64,000 nt of DNA from Alteromonadaceae bacterium 2753L.S.0a.02 (GTDB lineage Bacteria > Pseudomonadota > Gammaproteobacteria > Pseudomonadales > Cellvibrionaceae): NCBI GenBank assembly GCA_007827375.1, contig VISH01000002.1, positions 3,435,001-3,499,000 of the forward strand. The letters are read 5' to 3'. Positions 36,514-45,598 of this stretch are shown piece after piece (the first letter of the stretch is position 1; every line of letters begins with the position of its first letter). The translations under genes and the position numbers were made by a program. The notes beneath the pieces are model-generated. The model was not told the DNA's origin, did not search any database, and was given only the letters and a program-made list of their open reading frames with translations.

Positions 36514-38601
36514 TTAATGAGCGGCTGTTTGCGAGTATTCGTGCGAAGACAACCACTTCTCGAAGCCCAATTTATCACACGGGTGAGCATACCAGAAGCC
36601 CTGCATCACACTACAACCCAACTCTTGTAACATCAGTGCCTGACTACCCGATTCGACACCTTCCGCGATTAATTCGACTTCGTATTCGTAGGCCAACGAC
36701 ACAATACCCTTCGCGAGCTTGCGTTCGCGTTCACTGGTGTGTACAAACCGTGAAAAACTCTTATCGAGTTTGAGTTTGTCCACCGGTAAAGTTCGTAAAT
36801 TATTCAGCGACGATAACCCCACACCGAAATTGTCGAGCGCAATTTTTACACCTAACGCACGAATTTCAGCGGCGACTTTTCTCGCCATTGGCTCTTCGCC
36901 CGCGACAATAGCCTGGCTGATTTCGATCGTCAGATTTTGAGGCGCTAAACCGGTAGCCTGCAGAGTTTTTCGGATTTTGGTAACAATATCAAAGTGCTTA
37001 AAATGCTGTGCAGACAGGTTAACCGAAACCGGAATATTTAAACCGAGGCGTTCACGCCAGTACATACTTTGCTTGCAGGCCTTGTATAGCACAAAATAAT
37101 CTATCGATTTAATAGCGCCATTTTCTTCAGCACACACCAGAAAATCGTGAGGCGATAACAAGCCGTACTTGGAGTTGTGCCAGCGTAAGAACGACTCTGC
37201 ACCCACCAGTACTTTTCTGTTTACATCGACCTGGGGTTGAAAAAAAAGTTCAAACTCATCTTGCTCGATGGCTGCGCCTAAACTGCGTTGCATAACCGCC
37301 AGATGCAATGCCTGGCGTTCCATGTCAGGCTGAAATATCTGCATACGGTTCTTACCTGCCTGCTTGGCCGCATACATAGCGATGTCAGCCTTGCGCTTTA
37401 ATACAGCGAGGTCAGCACCATCTCGAGGATAAATACTGGTTCCAATACTCACCCCTACTCTAACATTCTGCAATTTTGAAAAGCTTTTTGTGTTGAGATC
37501 TTTTATGAGTGTTGCGGCAATCGAATCGACATCTGCCAATTGCTCAATTTCTTCAATGAGCAGTACAAACTCATCGCCCCCAAGGCGACACACCCGATCT
37601 TCACCACGTAGCGTTCTCACCACTCGGCTCGCGATGTGTTTTAACAGTTCGTCACCCGCCTCATGGCCATAATAATCGTTAATATGTTTAAAATTATCGA
37701 TATCCATGAGCAGCAAAGCGAAATATTTACCGGTGCGCTTGGCGTGTGCCACCGCACGTGAAAACTCCTCCTCCAACAGCGCTCTGTTTGGCAAGCCAGT
37801 AAGCGGATCATGCAATGCTCGATAGCGGAATGCTTCCGCCAGATCTTCCAACTCTTTGGTTCTCTGACGCACCTGCCTCTCGAGATTATTATCTCGAATT
37901 TGAATTTGCTCCAGCATGCGATTTAGTCCCAGCGCCATTTCACCAATTTCATCACTACTGGTGATTTGAGCGCGCACAGAGTAATCGCCTGTTTTTGCCA
38001 CCAACTTTGATATTTCATTTATCTGCGCAATTCGATTGGAAATTATTCTTTGAACCAACCATGAAATTATCGCAGTAATAAAAACGGCTAAAACCAGCGC
38101 CATCAATGCATAACCCACCATAAACGTAATATGTTGCTGAGCATCGGCACGATTCCACAACACCACCAACGTACCGTAGTTCACAGTTTGGTTTTGCAAT
38201 GGAATTATTTTTAAATGTGGGGCAGCACTACTACTTTGTTGCGTGAACCACTCGCGAATACGTTTTTCATCATAGTTGCGAGAAGAAAATCGCTCAGGAA
38301 AGTTCACCAGTGTTATGGGTTCGCCATCACGGCCCCATACTCCCAGACCCTGTATATCAGAATCCATCAACGGGTCGTTGAGGATCTCGTTGATAAGCGC
38401 TTGATGCCCTTGTTGAAATAGCGTAACCACGTGCTGGCTAAGCATGCGGCTTTGCGCATCAATACGTATTTGCTCGGCTTGCCGAAACAGTTGCCACTCC
38501 TGCAGTGAAAAAGCTATAACCACAGTTACAATCGCTGCGGTTGCCGCACTAACAGCGATAAGTGTTATTTTGGCACCGATACCCGAGTTGAAGAGGGCCA
38601 T
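36514..38601 (-). CDS. Membrane-bound GGDEF/EAL c-di-GMP signalling protein with a degenerate EAL domain
   Basis: A 695-residue protein: TM helix (8-32), periplasmic sensor region (~33-155), second TM (~160-183), HAMP-like linker (184-240), GGDEF domain (~260-425) and EAL domain (~435-690). GGDEF is intact (341-345), as is a possible inhibitory RGED I-site (332-335). The EAL motif reads ESF (469-471), the DDFGTG loop reads DNFGVG (590-595) and the ITES region reads ISQA. So cyclase activity is likely and phosphodiesterase activity doubtful. ATG 38601 has GGGG 7 bases upstream. Confidence 0.9.
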   Translation of the reverse strand: MALFNSGIGAKITLIAVSAATAAIVTVVIAFSLQEWQLFRQAEQIRIDAQSRMLSQHVVTLFQQGHQALINEILNDPLMDSDIQGLGVWGRDGEPITLVNFPERFSSRNYDEKRIREWFTQQSSSAAPHLKIIPLQNQTVNYGTLVVLWNRADAQQHITFMVGYALMALVLAVFITAIISWLVQRIISNRIAQINEISKLVAKTGDYSVRAQITSSDEIGEMALGLNRMLEQIQIRDNNLERQVRQRTKELEDLAEAFRYRALHDPLTGLPNRALLEEEFSRAVAHAKRTGKYFALLLMDIDNFKHINDYYGHEAGDELLKHIASRVVRTLRGEDRVCRLGGDEFVLLIEEIEQLADVDSIAATLIKDLNTKSFSKLQNVRVGVSIGTSIYPRDGADLAVLKRKADIAMYAAKQAGKNRMQIFQPDMERQALHLAVMQRSLGAAIEQDEFELFFQPQVDVNRKVLVGAESFLRWHNSKYGLLSPHDFLVCAEENGAIKSIDYFVLYKACKQSMYWRERLGLNIPVSVNLSAQHFKHFDIVTKIRKTLQATGLAPQNLTIEISQAIVAGEEPMARKVAAEIRALGVKIALDNFGVGLSSLNNLRTLPVDKLKLDKSFSRFVHTSERERKLAKGIVSLAYEYEVELIAEGVESGSQALMLQELGCSVMQGFWYAHPCDKLGFEKWLSSHEYSQTAAH

Positions 38602-38821
38602 CCTAAAACCCCATATAACAATAATGAGTGATAACGCCACCCAATTAAAAAGATTGAGCAGAAGTATCTCTCTGAATTATATCTCTGAGTCGACAATGCC
38701 ACCGATTCGGAGGCCGGAGTTATAGGACGAATATGCTTTTTCTAAATATCAGTTTAGATCAGCCTGTTATTTAAACCCAGTCAAATCAAATTAGCACGCC
38801 AAAACCGTAGTAAAGCGCGCA

Positions 38822-39166
38822 TCAATTCGAAAATAAACGATCCGTTTTGGCGGCCATAATGGCATCATTGCGATGAATACCGCCAATTTTGTGCGTCCAC
38901 CACTGCACTTTTACGCGCCCCCATTCAACAACTAGTGTCGGGTGGTGATTAACTTCTTCAGCAATTTTAGCGACAGCATTGGCAAAATGCACAGCTTCGA
39001 TAAAGTTACTAAAGGAAAAAGCTTTTTCGAGAAGGGAGATACTACCGGTTTTAACGACACGCCATTCGGGCAATTGTGTTAATGCGTCTGCCAACTCTTG
39101 TTCAGAAAGTGTTGGCGCGCCAGCACTGCAGGCTTCGCAGGTTTGCTGTATAAGTTGCTTAGCCAT
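38822..39166 (-). CDS. phhB: 4a-hydroxytetrahydrobiopterin dehydratase (pterin-4a-carbinolamine dehydratase)
   Basis: A 114-residue enzyme that recycles the pterin cofactor of aromatic amino acid hydroxylases. The signature VNHHPTLVVEWGRVKVQWWTH holds the catalytic histidines, and LPEWRV is also conserved. No phenylalanine hydroxylase gene is in the window; the family also occurs without it. Confidence 0.94.
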   Translation of the reverse strand: MAKQLIQQTCEACSAGAPTLSEQELADALTQLPEWRVVKTGSISLLEKAFSFSNFIEAVHFANAVAKIAEEVNHHPTLVVEWGRVKVQWWTHKIGGIHRNDAIMAAKTDRLFSN

Positions 39167-39268
39167 CGTCTATCCCCTCAAAAAATCTCAGTAAGCGGTG
39201 GTCGAATACCGAAGTAATTTTATAAAGATAAGATAAAGCGAGGAGAATTTAAAGATTCGAACAGTAAA

Positions 39269-39297
39269 GGCAACGCCTTCGTACTCGAAGGCGTGCC
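39269..39297 (-). terminator. Strong hairpin after fumarase gene, possible terminator
   Basis: A perfect 9-bp stem ACGCCTTCG/CGAAGGCGT with a 4-base loop (39273-39294), extended by GGC/GCC, lies 15 bases past the fumarase stop. No long T-run follows on the minus strand (TGCCTTTACTG), so it may be a weak terminator or a 3'-end stabilising hairpin. Confidence 0.5.
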
Positions 39298-39311
39298 CGG
39301 GGAAGCTTAAT

Positions 39312-40832
39312 TTATTGAACAGTCACAACACCCTCTTCAATTTTAGCTTTCCATTCTTGAGGCCCGGTTTGGTGCACCGAAATCCCATTGCTATCGACGG
39401 CAACAGTGACTGGCATATCCTTAACTTCAAATTCGTAAATGGCTTCCATACCCAAATCTTCAAATGCCAATACTTTCGCATTTACAATAGCTTTGGAAAC
39501 CAGATAGGCGGCTCCGCCCACCGCCATCAGATACACCGCTTTGTTATCCTTAATGGCTTCGATTGCGACCGGGCCACGTTCAGCTTTACCAACCATACCA
39601 ATCAAACCGGTTTTTTCGAGCACAGTCCGAGTAAATTTATCCATTCGAGTTGCTGTTGTTGGGCCAGCTGGACCAACCACTTCATCGCCTACTGGATCCA
39701 CCGGGCCCACGTAATAAATAAATTTGTTGGTAAAATCCACCGGCATTGGCTCGCCTTTTTCAATCATGTCCACCAGGCGTTTGTGCGCAGCATCGCGGCC
39801 GGTCAATAGTTTGCCATTCAGCAAAAGAGTCTGACCTGGCTGCCAGCGGGTAATATCATCTGCAGTTATAGAATCAAGGTCGACGCGTTCCACGCTGTCG
39901 CCCACTTCCCAACTCACTTCTGGCCAGTCTTCCAAAGATGGTGGAGTTTGCAGTGCTGGGCCACTGCCATCCAATACAAAATGTGCGTGGCGGGTTGCAG
40001 CACAATTGGGAATGACCGCAATCGCTTTGTTGGCAGCGTGAGTTGGATAGTCTTTGACTTTCACATCCAACACGGTGGTTAAACCACCGAGCCCCTGGGC
40101 ACCAATACCCAACGCGTTAACTTTTTGCATCAACTCCAAACGCAGCTCTTCGGCACGGTTGCTCGCGCCGCGTTCGCGCAGATCCTGTATGTCTACCGGA
40201 TCAAGCAGTGCCTCCTTAGCGAGCAACATGGCTTTTTCCGCAGTTCCTCCAATCCCTATCCCCAACATGCCTGGCGGGCACCAACCGGCACCCATCTGAG
40301 GCACCACATTTAACACCCATTCGACCACCGAATCCGATGGGTTGAGCATCGCAAATTTGGATTTGGCCTCAGAGCCACCGCCTTTTGCAGCAACATGCAC
40401 GTCTATGGTATTACCTGGCACCATTTTGTAATGAATCACAGCAGGAGTGTTGTCGCCGGTATTCTTGCGGGCGCCATCAGGGTCGGAAAGAATGGAGGCA
40501 CGCAACACATTATCGACATTCTGGTAGGCGCGACGGACGCCTTCGTTAATCATATCGTCGAAACTCATATCGCCTTCAACTTTGGTGTCCATACCAACAG
40601 TTACGAAAGCGGTGACAATGCCGGTATCCTGACAAATAGGGCGGTGACCCTGGGCGCACATGCGTGAATTGATCAGAATTTGTGCCATTGCATCTTTGGC
40701 GGCTGGGTTGGCTTCCTTTTTATAAGCCTCGTGAACAGCGTCGATAAAATCCTTGGGGTGATAATAAGAAATAAACTGCAGCGCATCGGCAACGCTTGCG
40801 ATAATGTCGTCTTGACGAATAGTGGTGGTCAT
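39312..40832 (-). CDS. fumA: Class I fumarate hydratase (iron-sulfur)
   Basis: A 506-residue [4Fe-4S] fumarase catalysing the fumarate/malate step of the TCA cycle. Cluster cysteines are expected in ICQDTG (about residue 67), PNCAATRH and a third site; PQMGAGWCPPGMLGIGIGG is a clear family signature. C-terminal half: VGPAGPTTATRMDKFT. Oxygen-sensitive enzymes of this class are often backed by a class II fumarase, not seen here. Confidence 0.95.
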   Translation of the reverse strand: MTTTIRQDDIIASVADALQFISYYHPKDFIDAVHEAYKKEANPAAKDAMAQILINSRMCAQGHRPICQDTGIVTAFVTVGMDTKVEGDMSFDDMINEGVRRAYQNVDNVLRASILSDPDGARKNTGDNTPAVIHYKMVPGNTIDVHVAAKGGGSEAKSKFAMLNPSDSVVEWVLNVVPQMGAGWCPPGMLGIGIGGTAEKAMLLAKEALLDPVDIQDLRERGASNRAEELRLELMQKVNALGIGAQGLGGLTTVLDVKVKDYPTHAANKAIAVIPNCAATRHAHFVLDGSGPALQTPPSLEDWPEVSWEVGDSVERVDLDSITADDITRWQPGQTLLLNGKLLTGRDAAHKRLVDMIEKGEPMPVDFTNKFIYYVGPVDPVGDEVVGPAGPTTATRMDKFTRTVLEKTGLIGMVGKAERGPVAIEAIKDNKAVYLMAVGGAAYLVSKAIVNAKVLAFEDLGMEAIYEFEVKDMPVTVAVDSNGISVHQTGPQEWKAKIEEGVVTVQ

Positions 40833-40929
40833 AACTCTTCCAACAATGGTTTATCAGTGGGCGTGTGTGAGATCGCGGCCATTGTAAACAAACCTGGCCG
40901 CCTTGCGGATGTACTGGATCAAACAGCGT

Positions 40930-41652
40930 TTACGGCGTTGCGCCGCGCATTTGCAATAATTGCTGATTCACCTGACGGCGGAACGCATCAATGGCCGTGA
41001 TCGCCTCTTCATTCGCGGCAATACGGCGTTTCAGTTCAGCTTCGGTCTTTTCCAGTTGGCGTAATTTATCGGCAGCGTCCTGAACCTGCGTCAACTGCTG
41101 TTGCGACTTGGATTCCACCTGACTAATTGCCGACTGCTGTGCATCCAAGAGGTCGTTGATCAGTTTAATTTCAGCCACTGGTCCTTGCAACGCGGCTTTG
41201 ATCTTGCCATCAACCGACCCAGCGCCTTTTTTTAGCGCCGCAATATCGTCGGTATTTGCAGCTATTGCTTTTCGGTTACGATCGTGTGCCACACCCCAAA
41301 GTTTACGAATTTCGGAATCGGCCCATTTTAGCTTGGCTTGCACCGCAGTCATGGATGCAGTTGATTCATCCCCAGTCATTTCGAGTTGTTTTTCCAACTC
41401 CAATATACGAGCATCCGCAGTTTGAAGTGCCAATACAAATTGCATGTTTTGCCAATACAGATAACCCGCGGCTCCACAACCTAGCAAAGCGACCAGAAAT
41501 GCAACAGGTGCTAATTTGGAGCGCACAACTACCGGTGCGGCACTACCGCGAGCTTGAGCACCGCGTGCGGCCGCCGCTTGACGTTGGCGACGTGCAATTT
41601 CATCGGGTTCAGGGCGAATGGAATTTATCGTGGGTTCTTTTCTTTCTGTCAT
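40930..41652 (-). CDS. Single-pass membrane protein with coiled coil, function unknown
   Basis: A 240-residue protein. A basic, Ala/Arg-rich cytosolic N-terminus (1-45) precedes one membrane helix (about 47-67). The remainder is heptad-rich coiled coil (ILELEKQLEMTG; LRQLEKTEAELKRRIAANEEAITAI). Topology suggests a periplasmic coiled coil. It lies upstream of fumA on the same strand with about 100 bases between. I do not recognise a named family. Confidence 0.75.
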   Translation of the reverse strand: MTERKEPTINSIRPEPDEIARRQRQAAAARGAQARGSAAPVVVRSKLAPVAFLVALLGCGAAGYLYWQNMQFVLALQTADARILELEKQLEMTGDESTASMTAVQAKLKWADSEIRKLWGVAHDRNRKAIAANTDDIAALKKGAGSVDGKIKAALQGPVAEIKLINDLLDAQQSAISQVESKSQQQLTQVQDAADKLRQLEKTEAELKRRIAANEEAITAIDAFRRQVNQQLLQMRGATP

Positions 41653-41756
41653 GACATGAGCTAACCAATTTTGGGAAACCCGATGCTACAGTAATAGTCT
41701 GCAGCACCACGGGAGGCAATGCGCTAGTTTATCAGCTTCCTATATACAAAAAGATG

Positions 41757-42395
41757 CTACAGAAAGAGATTTATCACGAATATCACCGCCGTTAACGCCA
41801 GACTCATGTGAATTACCCCACGAATGGAAGCGATTGGGCCAGGTTTACCGAGTACAGCGTTCACTTCCAAGAGTGCAATTAACAACAGGCTTAGCCACAT
41901 TCCCAAGCCACCCCCCTCAACGGCAAGCAGATGGTGCGCGTTGTAGCCCAAATGTGGTGAGGCCAACATACAAAACGCCATAGGTGCGGAAAAAAGTACG
42001 TTAGTCCGCGATGCCAGGGCTGCTTTAGGTGCAGCCATAGCAGGGTCACCCTCTGCCAATCCAAGCACAATTTTCTGAGCTGGCCAAATAATAAGCCATA
42101 CGTTCAAAAACATGAGTGTGCCGAAAAAACCACCAATCACGATATAATCGTTGGTGAGTTTTTCTTTTCCCAACCCCGCAAACAAAATCAAACCAGTAAC
42201 AAAGGTAAACACCGCCCCCCAACGAAACCACCACAATGCACGCGGCGCCAGTTTAGCCTTTGCATCGGCCAACGCAGACGGTTCAGCTTCTTTAAAATAT
42301 TCGGTTTGCACAAAATTGAAATAATAAAGCATGCCGATCCAGGCAAGCCCAAATAACAGGTGCATCCAACGAAATAAAAAAGAAACGATTTCCAT
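41757..42395 (-). CDS. Membrane protein resembling the PuuD N-terminal domain
   Basis: A 212-residue protein with about six hydrophobic segments and repeated histidines within membranes (FRWMHLLFGLAWIGMLYYFN; MLASPHLGYNAHHLL; GVIHMSLALTAV). This pattern resembles the urate hydroxylase PuuD membrane domain, but no urate pathway genes are nearby and the cytochrome c part is absent. Heme binding is possible. ATG 42395 has GGGGGAG 5 bases upstream; the frame opens two codons earlier at GTG. Confidence 0.7.
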   Translation of the reverse strand: MEIVSFLFRWMHLLFGLAWIGMLYYFNFVQTEYFKEAEPSALADAKAKLAPRALWWFRWGAVFTFVTGLILFAGLGKEKLTNDYIVIGGFFGTLMFLNVWLIIWPAQKIVLGLAEGDPAMAAPKAALASRTNVLFSAPMAFCMLASPHLGYNAHHLLAVEGGGLGMWLSLLLIALLEVNAVLGKPGPIASIRGVIHMSLALTAVIFVINLFL

Positions 42396-42487
42396 AGCCA
42401 CTCCCCCAAAATTTTATCGTTTAAGGCGAGCACTTTATCTCAGGAAGAAAAGAAATGCGATTGGGGAGCGAACTGAGGCACAAACGC

Positions 42488-42512
42488 AAAAAAAATTTAA
42501 ACCCCGCAGGGG
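42488..42512 (-). terminator. Terminator after sodB
   Basis: Minus-strand hairpin CCCC-TGC-GGGG (42512-42502) followed by TTTAAATTTTTTTT. A second, GC-rich hairpin (GCGCGC-AAT-GCGCGC, 42536-42550) lies between it and the sodB stop. Together they should end sodB transcription before the downstream membrane protein gene. Confidence 0.7.
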
Positions 42513-42580
42513 CAAAGCCCACTATCGAACCCGAAGCGCGCATTGCGCGCGCTCCTGAATTCTCATAGCGAAACCGCGAA

Positions 42581-43162
42581 TTATGAAAAATTGGCGTTAA
42601 CAAATTCCCAGTTAACCAAATTCCAAAACGCTTCCAGGTATGATGGACGCGCATTGCGATAATCAATGTAGTACGCGTGTTCCCACACATCAACGGTTAA
42701 CAGCGGAGTAACTGAATCATCAGTCAAAGGGGTTGCCGCGTTGGATGTGCTTACAATTTCAACACTGCCATCCGCTTTCTTCACCAGCCAAGTCCAGCCA
42801 GAACCAAAATTGGCAATCGCAGCGGCGGTGAATTTTTCTTTAAAATCGGCGAAAGAACCGAAAGCAGCGGTAATGGCGTCTGCAATTGCGCCAGAGGCTT
42901 CACCGCCGCCATTGGGGCTCAGGCAATTCCAGTAAAAAGTGTGATTCCAAATCTGTGCGGCATTATTAAACACACCGCCACTGGAGCTTTTCACCACGTC
43001 TTCTAAACTCTTACCTTCAAACTCAGTACCAGGTACCAAGCCATTAAGCTTATCAACATAGGTTTTGTGGTGCTTGCCATAGTGGAAGTCGATGGTTTCT
43101 GCGGAAATGTGTGGCGCGAGCGCGTCGCGTTCGTAAGGAAGTGCTGGTAATTCAAAAGCCAT
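42581..43162 (-). CDS. sodB: Superoxide dismutase [Fe]
   Basis: A 193-residue Fe-type superoxide dismutase. Metal ligands by position are His27, His74, Asp158 and His162 (DVWEHAYYIDYRNARP). Gln70 in NNAAQIWNH is the glutamine typical of the iron form. No signal peptide, so cytoplasmic. ATG 43162 follows AGAGGAT and begins the standard MAFELPALPY; the upstream 44-codon extension is not homologous. Confidence 0.96.
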   Translation of the reverse strand: MAFELPALPYERDALAPHISAETIDFHYGKHHKTYVDKLNGLVPGTEFEGKSLEDVVKSSSGGVFNNAAQIWNHTFYWNCLSPNGGGEASGAIADAITAAFGSFADFKEKFTAAAIANFGSGWTWLVKKADGSVEIVSTSNAATPLTDDSVTPLLTVDVWEHAYYIDYRNARPSYLEAFWNLVNWEFVNANFS

Positions 43163-43361
43163 GATTACAATCCTCTTGATTGGTCCTGAGAAGGCGCCTT
43201 GGGGAGCACCCATGATCGATGTGGCAGGGCTGGGCAATGAGTGTTGCGTACCCTGTTTTTGAAGCAAGTGTGACCGGATTTTACTGAATATCAACAGTAC
43301 ATTAACTAGGGTCTTTTTGATCGCTTAGGTAAACAATAACTATGATGTGGTGCGATCTTAT

Positions 43362-43390
43362 AAAAACGGCCCCAGTGGGGCCGTTTTATA
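43362..43390 (-). terminator. Rho-independent terminator after groEL
   Basis: An 8-bp perfect stem, ACGGCCCC/GGGGCCGT with a 3-base loop, is followed on the minus strand by TTTTTAT. It lies 27 bases after the groEL stop. Confidence 0.88.
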
Positions 43391-43416
43391 TATGATTGGG
43401 CTGCGTAAGGGGTTCC

Positions 43417-45057
43417 TTACATCATGCCGCCCATACCTCCCATGCCGCCCATGTCTGGAGCGCCCATAGCGGGCTTGTCTTCAGGCTTATCGGCAACCAT
43501 AGCTTCGGTAGTAATCATTAAGCCAGCGATAGAACCTGCAGCCTGCAGCGCAGTGCGGGTTACTTTAGCAGGGTCGAGAATACCCATTTCCAGCATGTCG
43601 CCATACTCACCAGTACCTGCGTTGTAACCAAAGTTACCTTCGCCACCGCGTACTTTTTCGCAGATAACTGAAGCTTCTTCACCAGCATTGGCAACGATCT
43701 GACGCAGAGGTGCTTCCATGGCACGACGCGCAATGGCAATACCGGCGGTTTGATCTTCATTGTCACCTTCCAGGTCAGCAATCGATGCAACCGCACGGAT
43801 CAGTGCTACGCCACCGCCAGGCACAACGCCTTCTTCTACCGCAGCACGGGTTGCGTGCAACGCATCTTCAACGCGGGCCTTTTTCTCTTTCATTTCTACT
43901 TCAGTAGCGGCACCCACTTTAATGACTGCAACGCCGCCAGCCAACTTGGCAACGCGTTCTTGCAGCTTTTCTGCGTCGTATTCAGAGTTGGTTTCTTCGA
44001 TTTGCGCGCGAATTTGATTAACGCGTGCTTTGATATCGTCTGCAGAGCCAGCACCGTCAACGATTACGCTGTTCTCTTTAGACATGGTGACACGCTTGGC
44101 TTGGCCGAGGTGCTCCAGTGTTGCGCTTTCAAGATCCAGACCCACTTCTTCGGAAATGACAGTACCACCAGTTAAGATAGCAATGTCTTGCAACATAGCT
44201 TTACGACGGTCGCCAAAACCAGGCGCTTTACAAGCTGCAACCTTCACGATGCCGCGCATGTTATTTACAACCAAAGTTGCCAGGGCTTCGCCTTCAACAT
44301 CTTCAGCAACAATAATTAATGGCTTGCCAGATTTCGCGACAGCTTCCAGTACGGGCAGTAATTCACGAATGTTGGAAATTTTCTTGTCGACCAACAGAAT
44401 GAAAGGGCTTTCGTGCTCGACACTCATGTTGTCTTGATTGGTGATGAAATAAGGTGACAGGTAACCACGGTCGAACTGCATACCTTCTACTACATCCAGT
44501 TCGTTCTCTAGGCTGTTGCCTTCTTCAACGGTAATAACACCTTCTTTGCCCACTTTTTCCATGGCTTCAGCAATGATGTCACCAACTTGAGAATCGCTGT
44601 TTGCGGAAATAGTACCAACCTGGGCAATAGACTTGCTGTCTTCACAAGGCTGGGCACTGGACTTTACGAACTCAACCGCTGCGATAACCGCTTTATCGAT
44701 ACCGCGCTTGAGGTCCATTGGGTTCATGCCAGCAGCAACTGACTTTAAACCTTCGTTCACGATTGATTGGGCCAATACGGTTGCAGTGGTGGTACCGTCT
44801 CCGGCGTCGTCAGACGCTTTGGAAGCAACTTCCTTCACCATTTGTGCGCCCATATTTTCGAACTTGTCTTTTAGCTCGATTTCTTTGGCTACTGAAACAC
44901 CGTCTTTAGTGACGGTTGGTGCGCCAAAAGATTTATCGAGCACGACATTACGGCCTTTGGGGCCCAGAGTCGTTTTTACGGCATCTGCCAATACGTTTAC
45001 GCCTACCAACATTTTTTGGCGAGCTTCATCACCAAATTTTACGTCTTTCGCTGTCAT
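43417..45057 (-). CDS. groL: Chaperonin GroEL (Hsp60)
   Basis: A 546-residue chaperonin that folds proteins inside its double ring with GroES. It aligns throughout with E. coli GroEL: N-terminal KDVKFGDEARQKMLVGVNVL, TLGPKGRNVVLDKSFG, ATP-binding AGDGTTTATVLAQ, and the C-terminal Gly/Met tail GGMGGMGGMM. It follows groES by 63 bases, with no promoter evident between. Confidence 0.98.
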   Translation of the reverse strand: MTAKDVKFGDEARQKMLVGVNVLADAVKTTLGPKGRNVVLDKSFGAPTVTKDGVSVAKEIELKDKFENMGAQMVKEVASKASDDAGDGTTTATVLAQSIVNEGLKSVAAGMNPMDLKRGIDKAVIAAVEFVKSSAQPCEDSKSIAQVGTISANSDSQVGDIIAEAMEKVGKEGVITVEEGNSLENELDVVEGMQFDRGYLSPYFITNQDNMSVEHESPFILLVDKKISNIRELLPVLEAVAKSGKPLIIVAEDVEGEALATLVVNNMRGIVKVAACKAPGFGDRRKAMLQDIAILTGGTVISEEVGLDLESATLEHLGQAKRVTMSKENSVIVDGAGSADDIKARVNQIRAQIEETNSEYDAEKLQERVAKLAGGVAVIKVGAATEVEMKEKKARVEDALHATRAAVEEGVVPGGGVALIRAVASIADLEGDNEDQTAGIAIARRAMEAPLRQIVANAGEEASVICEKVRGGEGNFGYNAGTGEYGDMLEMGILDPAKVTRTALQAAGSIAGLMITTEAMVADKPEDKPAMGAPDMGGMGGMGGMM

Positions 45058-45120
45058 AGTAATGATTCCTTACTATCTGAATTTGTAATCAATAAAGTTT
45101 TACGAAGTTACCGAGTGGCT

Positions 45121-45411
45121 TTATTCAACAACCGCTTTGATATCGCTTTCGCTGAGAATTACCAGCTCTTCACCTTCAACCTCAATGGTGTCGCTACCGG
45201 CGTACTTGCCGAATACCACGATGTCACCTACTTTAACGTCCACTGGACGGGTTTCACCGTTATCCAACACGCGGCCAGAACCTACAGCAATAACTTCACC
45301 CTGGTTTGGCTTCTCTTTGGCTGAACCTGGCAATACGATACCGCCAGCGGTTTTTTCCTCTTCTTCCTTGCGGCGAACCACAACACGATCGTGTAAAGGA
45401 CGAATTTTCAT
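45121..45411 (-). CDS. groS: Co-chaperonin GroES (Hsp10)
   Basis: A 96-residue co-chaperonin, MKIRPLHDRVVVRRKEEEE at the N-terminus with the mobile-loop sequence TAGGIVLPGSAKEKP. It caps GroEL. Two sigma-32-like promoters lie upstream. No CIRCE repeat is present, as expected for a gammaproteobacterium. Confidence 0.98.
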   Translation of the reverse strand: MKIRPLHDRVVVRRKEEEEKTAGGIVLPGSAKEKPNQGEVIAVGSGRVLDNGETRPVDVKVGDIVVFGKYAGSDTIEVEGEELVILSESDIKAVVE

Positions 45412-45472
45412 TGATGATTTCTCCAGATTTAACGTTTTATCAACACGTTTATGCCCGGTTGAGGGGCATTGT

Positions 45473-45553
45473 TAATGGCGATCCCGAGGGTTTCTCAAGA
45501 CCACAAAAGCCTGTGTGTACCCCAAGATGGGTGCCGTTTTTGGTATTTCAACA
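45473..45553 (-). promoter_or_regulatory. rpoH-dependent promoter: Heat-shock (sigma-32-type) promoters of groES-groEL
   Basis: On the minus strand GTTGAAA (45552-45546), a 13-base spacer and ACCCATCT (45532-45525) match the sigma-32 consensus CTTGAAA / CCCCATNT at 6 of 7 and 7 of 8 positions. A second, weaker candidate closer to the gene has CTTGAGA (45499-45493) and CGCCATTA (45480-45473). Both face groES (start 45411). These are consensus matches only. Confidence 0.7.
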
Positions 45554-45598
45554 CCTTTTTTTAAAAAAATTGGCAGAATTCTGTTGTATTCGAACAGA

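Noticed and set aside
39315..39809. 164-codon plus-strand frame inside fumA
   Set aside because: Antisense shadow of the fumarase gene, rich in His/Phe/Asn as expected for a reverse frame.
43424..44437. Long open frames on the plus strand opposite groEL
   Set aside because: They are antisense shadows of a highly conserved gene; composition follows groEL codons and no domain is seen.
45412..45598. CIRCE/HrcA operator before groES
   Set aside because: No TTAGCACTC-type inverted repeat is present; the region fits sigma-32 control.
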